NCBI GenBank assembly: GCA_035518775.1
Contig: DATIXH010000068.1
Span: 1-32,243 of the forward strand
DNA length: 32,243 bases
Origin: JBGPEQ01 sp035518775
Lineage (GTDB): Bacteria > Pseudomonadota > Alphaproteobacteria > Dongiales > Dongiaceae
Direction: 5' to 3'
Part shown: piece by piece, positions 30,699 to 32,243 of the stretch
How positions within the stretch are numbered: position 1 is the first letter of the stretch
Layout of the letters: every line of letters starts with the position of its first letter
Made by a program: the position numbers and the translations under genes
Notes under the pieces: model-generated
Databases searched by the model: none
Told to the model about the DNA's origin: nothing
What the model saw: only the letters and a program-made list of their open reading frames with translations

Positions 30699-31727
30699 AT
30701 GACGAATATCACGACATGGCCGTCCAAGACCTTCTTCCTCGTCGGCGCCCCGCGCTGCGGAACCACCTCGCTTGCGCTGGCGTTGGCGCAGCATCCCCAG
30801 GTCTGTTTCTCGGAGCCGAAGGAACCGCACTTCTTCACCCGCATCTCCGAGGACGCTGACCTGGTGCAATTGCGGACGGAGTACCTCGGCCGGTTCTTCC
30901 GCCCGGACCGGTTGTCGCGCGCCGCCCTGGGCGAGGCGTCGGTGTCCTATCTGTACTCGCGGCAGGCAATCGCGCTCATCGACCGGATGTTTCCCACGGC
31001 GCGGTTCCTCGTGATGGTGCGCAATCCGGTCGAGATGATCCCCTCCTATCACGCGCGCCTCCTGTTCACGCTGGACGAGGACGTCGCCGATTTCGAGGCC
31101 GCCTGGCGCCTGCAGGAGCGGCGCGCGGCAGGCCACGCCATCCCGTCGCGATGCCGCGATCCCCGGATGCTGCAATATGCCGAGGTGGGCCGGGTCGGAG
31201 CGCGGCTCGCCGATCTGATCTCGCTGGTCGGCCGGGAGCGGGTGAAGACCATCGTCATGGATGATTTCGCCGCGGCGCCGACGGCGGTCTATCGCGACGT
31301 GATCGCGTTCCTCGGGTTGGAGCAGCAGGAGAGGCCCGAGGTCGTCAGGATGAACGCCACGAAGAGCTACCGCAGTCCGGCGATCCAGCGGCTGCTCATG
31401 CGGCCGCCGAAGGTTGCTCAACGCCTTCTCGCGCCGCGGACGGTCGGGCCGTCCCGGACGGGCGGCGTCGTCGGCCGGCTGCTGAAGCGGCTGCGGAAGG
31501 CCAATGTCGTCAGGGCGCATTGGCGCCCGATCAGCGCGTCCCTCCGCCAGGAGATCGCGGCTTCCGTCCGCGACGACGTCGACCTGCTGGGCAGGCTGCT
31601 GCAGCGGGACTTGGCGCATTGGCTCGATGACGGGGTGCGGTCTTCGGGCGGCAAGCCCGCCGTCGGCACGACCGAGCAGGCGCGCGGCGAGCAGGTCGTC
31701 AGGCTCAAGGACGCCAGGCGATCCTGA
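30699..31727 (+). CDS. Sulfotransferase family protein
   Basis: Transfers sulfate from PAPS to a hydroxyl or amine, in bacteria often on a polysaccharide, glycolipid or other surface molecule. From ATG 30699 it has 342 residues. The 5'-phosphosulfate loop is FFLVGAPRCGTTSLALAL (about 12-29), followed by EPKEPHFF as in heparan-sulfate-type enzymes. The 3'-phosphate-binding motif is RFLVMVRNPVEMIPSYHARL. The C-terminal part (RPISASLRQEIAASVRDDVD) has the usual sulfotransferase ending, with some 30 extra polar residues after it. ATG 30642 and ATG 30654 in the same frame would add up to 19 residues, but those codons do not show the local third-position GC bias. The gene is bracketed by identical palindromes; no other polysaccharide gene is seen nearby. 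Confidence 0.88.
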   Translation: MTNITTWPSKTFFLVGAPRCGTTSLALALAQHPQVCFSEPKEPHFFTRISEDADLVQLRTEYLGRFFRPDRLSRAALGEASVSYLYSRQAIALIDRMFPTARFLVMVRNPVEMIPSYHARLLFTLDEDVADFEAAWRLQERRAAGHAIPSRCRDPRMLQYAEVGRVGARLADLISLVGRERVKTIVMDDFAAAPTAVYRDVIAFLGLEQQERPEVVRMNATKSYRSPAIQRLLMRPPKVAQRLLAPRTVGPSRTGGVVGRLLKRLRKANVVRAHWRPISASLRQEIAASVRDDVDLLGRLLQRDLAHWLDDGVRSSGGKPAVGTTEQARGEQVVRLKDARRS

Positions 31728-31750
31728 AGCGGCGTGCCGGCGTGGGCTGC

Positions 31751-31770
31751 ATTGGACCAAGGTCCAATTG
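31751..31770. repeat. 20-bp palindromic motif, copy 2 (downstream of sulfotransferase)
   Basis: ATTGGACCAAGGTCCAATTG is identical over 20 bases to the copy at 30471-30490. It begins 24 bp after the sulfotransferase stop and lies 165 bp upstream of the next plus-strand gene, so it could serve either as an end element of one gene or an upstream site of the next. Confidence 0.8.
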
Positions 31771-31839
31771 CAGGCGCCGCCGGCTCCGATCAAAAGGAGG
31801 ATCGACCCTCCCTGAGGCTCGGTTCGTCGAGCGACCTTC

Positions 31840-31866
31840 GGGCCGGCCGCCGTACGCGGCCGGCCC
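31840..31866. terminator. Very GC-rich hairpin between sulfotransferase and secreted-protein gene
   Basis: gggccggccgc (31840-31850) and gcggccggccc (31856-31866) form a perfect 11-bp stem with the 5-nt loop cgtac. No T-run follows. It may slow polymerase or help end the sulfotransferase transcript, but this is uncertain. Confidence 0.35.
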
Positions 31867-31935
31867 GCCATCTGGAGGGCAGGCGGAAGGGCCGCAGCCT
31901 CGTTCCATTTCCGCGCATCAAAGGGAGTCCTGTGC

Positions 31936-32243
31936 ATGAAAACCAGTCCCATGCTCATTGCGGTCGCCATCGCCCTGGCCGTAGCGCCGGCCGCGGCCGA
32001 GCCCCAGAAGGTGCAAGGCAGCCAGTTCATCACGATGATGCAGGGCAACACGCTCTCCGGCACGAACACGGCGGGCAAGCCCTTCAATGTCTATTTCCTG
32101 CCCGGCGGCACCGCCACCTATGACGACGGCGGCGGCACGCGCGACAGCGGCAGCTGGCACCTCGACAAGGACGGCGACGTGTGCGTGGCCTGGAAGGACC
32201 CGGCCAATCTGCAGGAGGGCTGCTTCACCGTCACGGTCGACGG
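31936..32243 (+). CDS. Small secreted protein of unknown function (3' end cut by window edge)
   Basis: 102 codons are visible. A Sec signal peptide (MKTSPMLIAVAIALAVAPAA) ends with a likely cleavage after AAA-E near residue 22. The mature part starts EPQKVQGSQFITMMQGNTLS, then GKPFNVYFLPGGTATYDDGG, GSWHLDKDGDVCVAW and NLQEGCFTVTVD. A 'GNTLSG...GKPF..YF.PGGT...W.....G..C..W' layout with two Cys is shared by small alphaproteobacterial periplasmic proteins of unknown function, probably beta-barrel folds. GGGAG lies nine bases before ATG 31936. A copy of the 20-bp palindrome is 165 bp upstream, which may place it under the same control as the sulfotransferase. Confidence 0.82.
   Translation, partial: MKTSPMLIAVAIALAVAPAAAEPQKVQGSQFITMMQGNTLSGTNTAGKPFNVYFLPGGTATYDDGGGTRDSGSWHLDKDGDVCVAWKDPANLQEGCFTVTVD

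Noticed and set aside
30336..32087. A 583-codon minus-strand frame across the sulfotransferase
   Set aside because: The plus strand has clear PAPS-binding motifs; the antisense product shows no domain and crosses both palindromes and the spacers.
1..32243. Prophage, integron or insertion sequence
   Set aside because: No integrase, transposase, terminal repeats with target duplication or phage structural genes are seen; composition and codon use look even except in short spacers.

Overview
The window is about 32 kb of gene-dense, very GC-rich DNA with strong G/C preference at third codon positions. The gene set points to an alphaproteobacterium of the Rhizobiales/Rhodospirillales type: many ABC importers with periplasmic receptors, FCD-type GntR control, a hybrid PAS histidine kinase with a FixL-like sensor domain, and 'tgtca-cccc-gcgaaagc' palindromic repeats in spacers. 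I assign no genus. I see no tRNA, rRNA, transposase, phage gene or CRISPR array.

Left part (1-6172, all minus strand): the N-terminal part of a glycerol-3-phosphate dehydrogenase (cut by the window edge), a glycerol-kinase-type FGGY kinase, a fused aldo/keto reductase-RidA protein and an S9 prolyl-oligopeptidase-type peptidase. The spacers hold three palindromic or repeated elements (740-822, 2430-2640, 4199-4275).

Peptide block (4295-12886): a complete Opp/Dpp importer (receptor, two permeases, two ATPases) runs on the minus strand with overlapping gene ends. It converges with a 6-bp gap on a DmpA-like P1 self-processing aminopeptidase, which is divergent from the S9 peptidase. Together these read as a peptide import and breakdown locus.

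Middle (13068-19347): a COG4091-type SAF-domain dehydrogenase, an ectoine-hydroxylase-like Fe(II)/2-oxoglutarate dioxygenase and a GntR/FCD regulator form a small minus-strand cluster. Next come an OmpR-type response regulator (+) and a hybrid histidine kinase (-) in convergent orientation.

Right-centre (19542-28379, plus strand): a MalT/LAL-type LuxR regulator, a class II histone-deacetylase-family amidohydrolase and a full branched-chain-type ABC importer (Tat-exported receptor, two ATPases, two permeases). I infer an uptake-and-deacylation module for an N-acylated small molecule.

Right end (28360-32243): an MFS transporter whose 3' end overlaps livM, a small lipoprotein that looks like an internally deleted patatin-like phospholipase, a sulfotransferase bracketed by two identical 20-bp palindromes, and the start of a small secreted protein. 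The best candidates for something undescribed are the HDAC-family/Liv module, the palindrome pair around the sulfotransferase, the AKR-RidA fusion and the FixL-like hybrid kinase.
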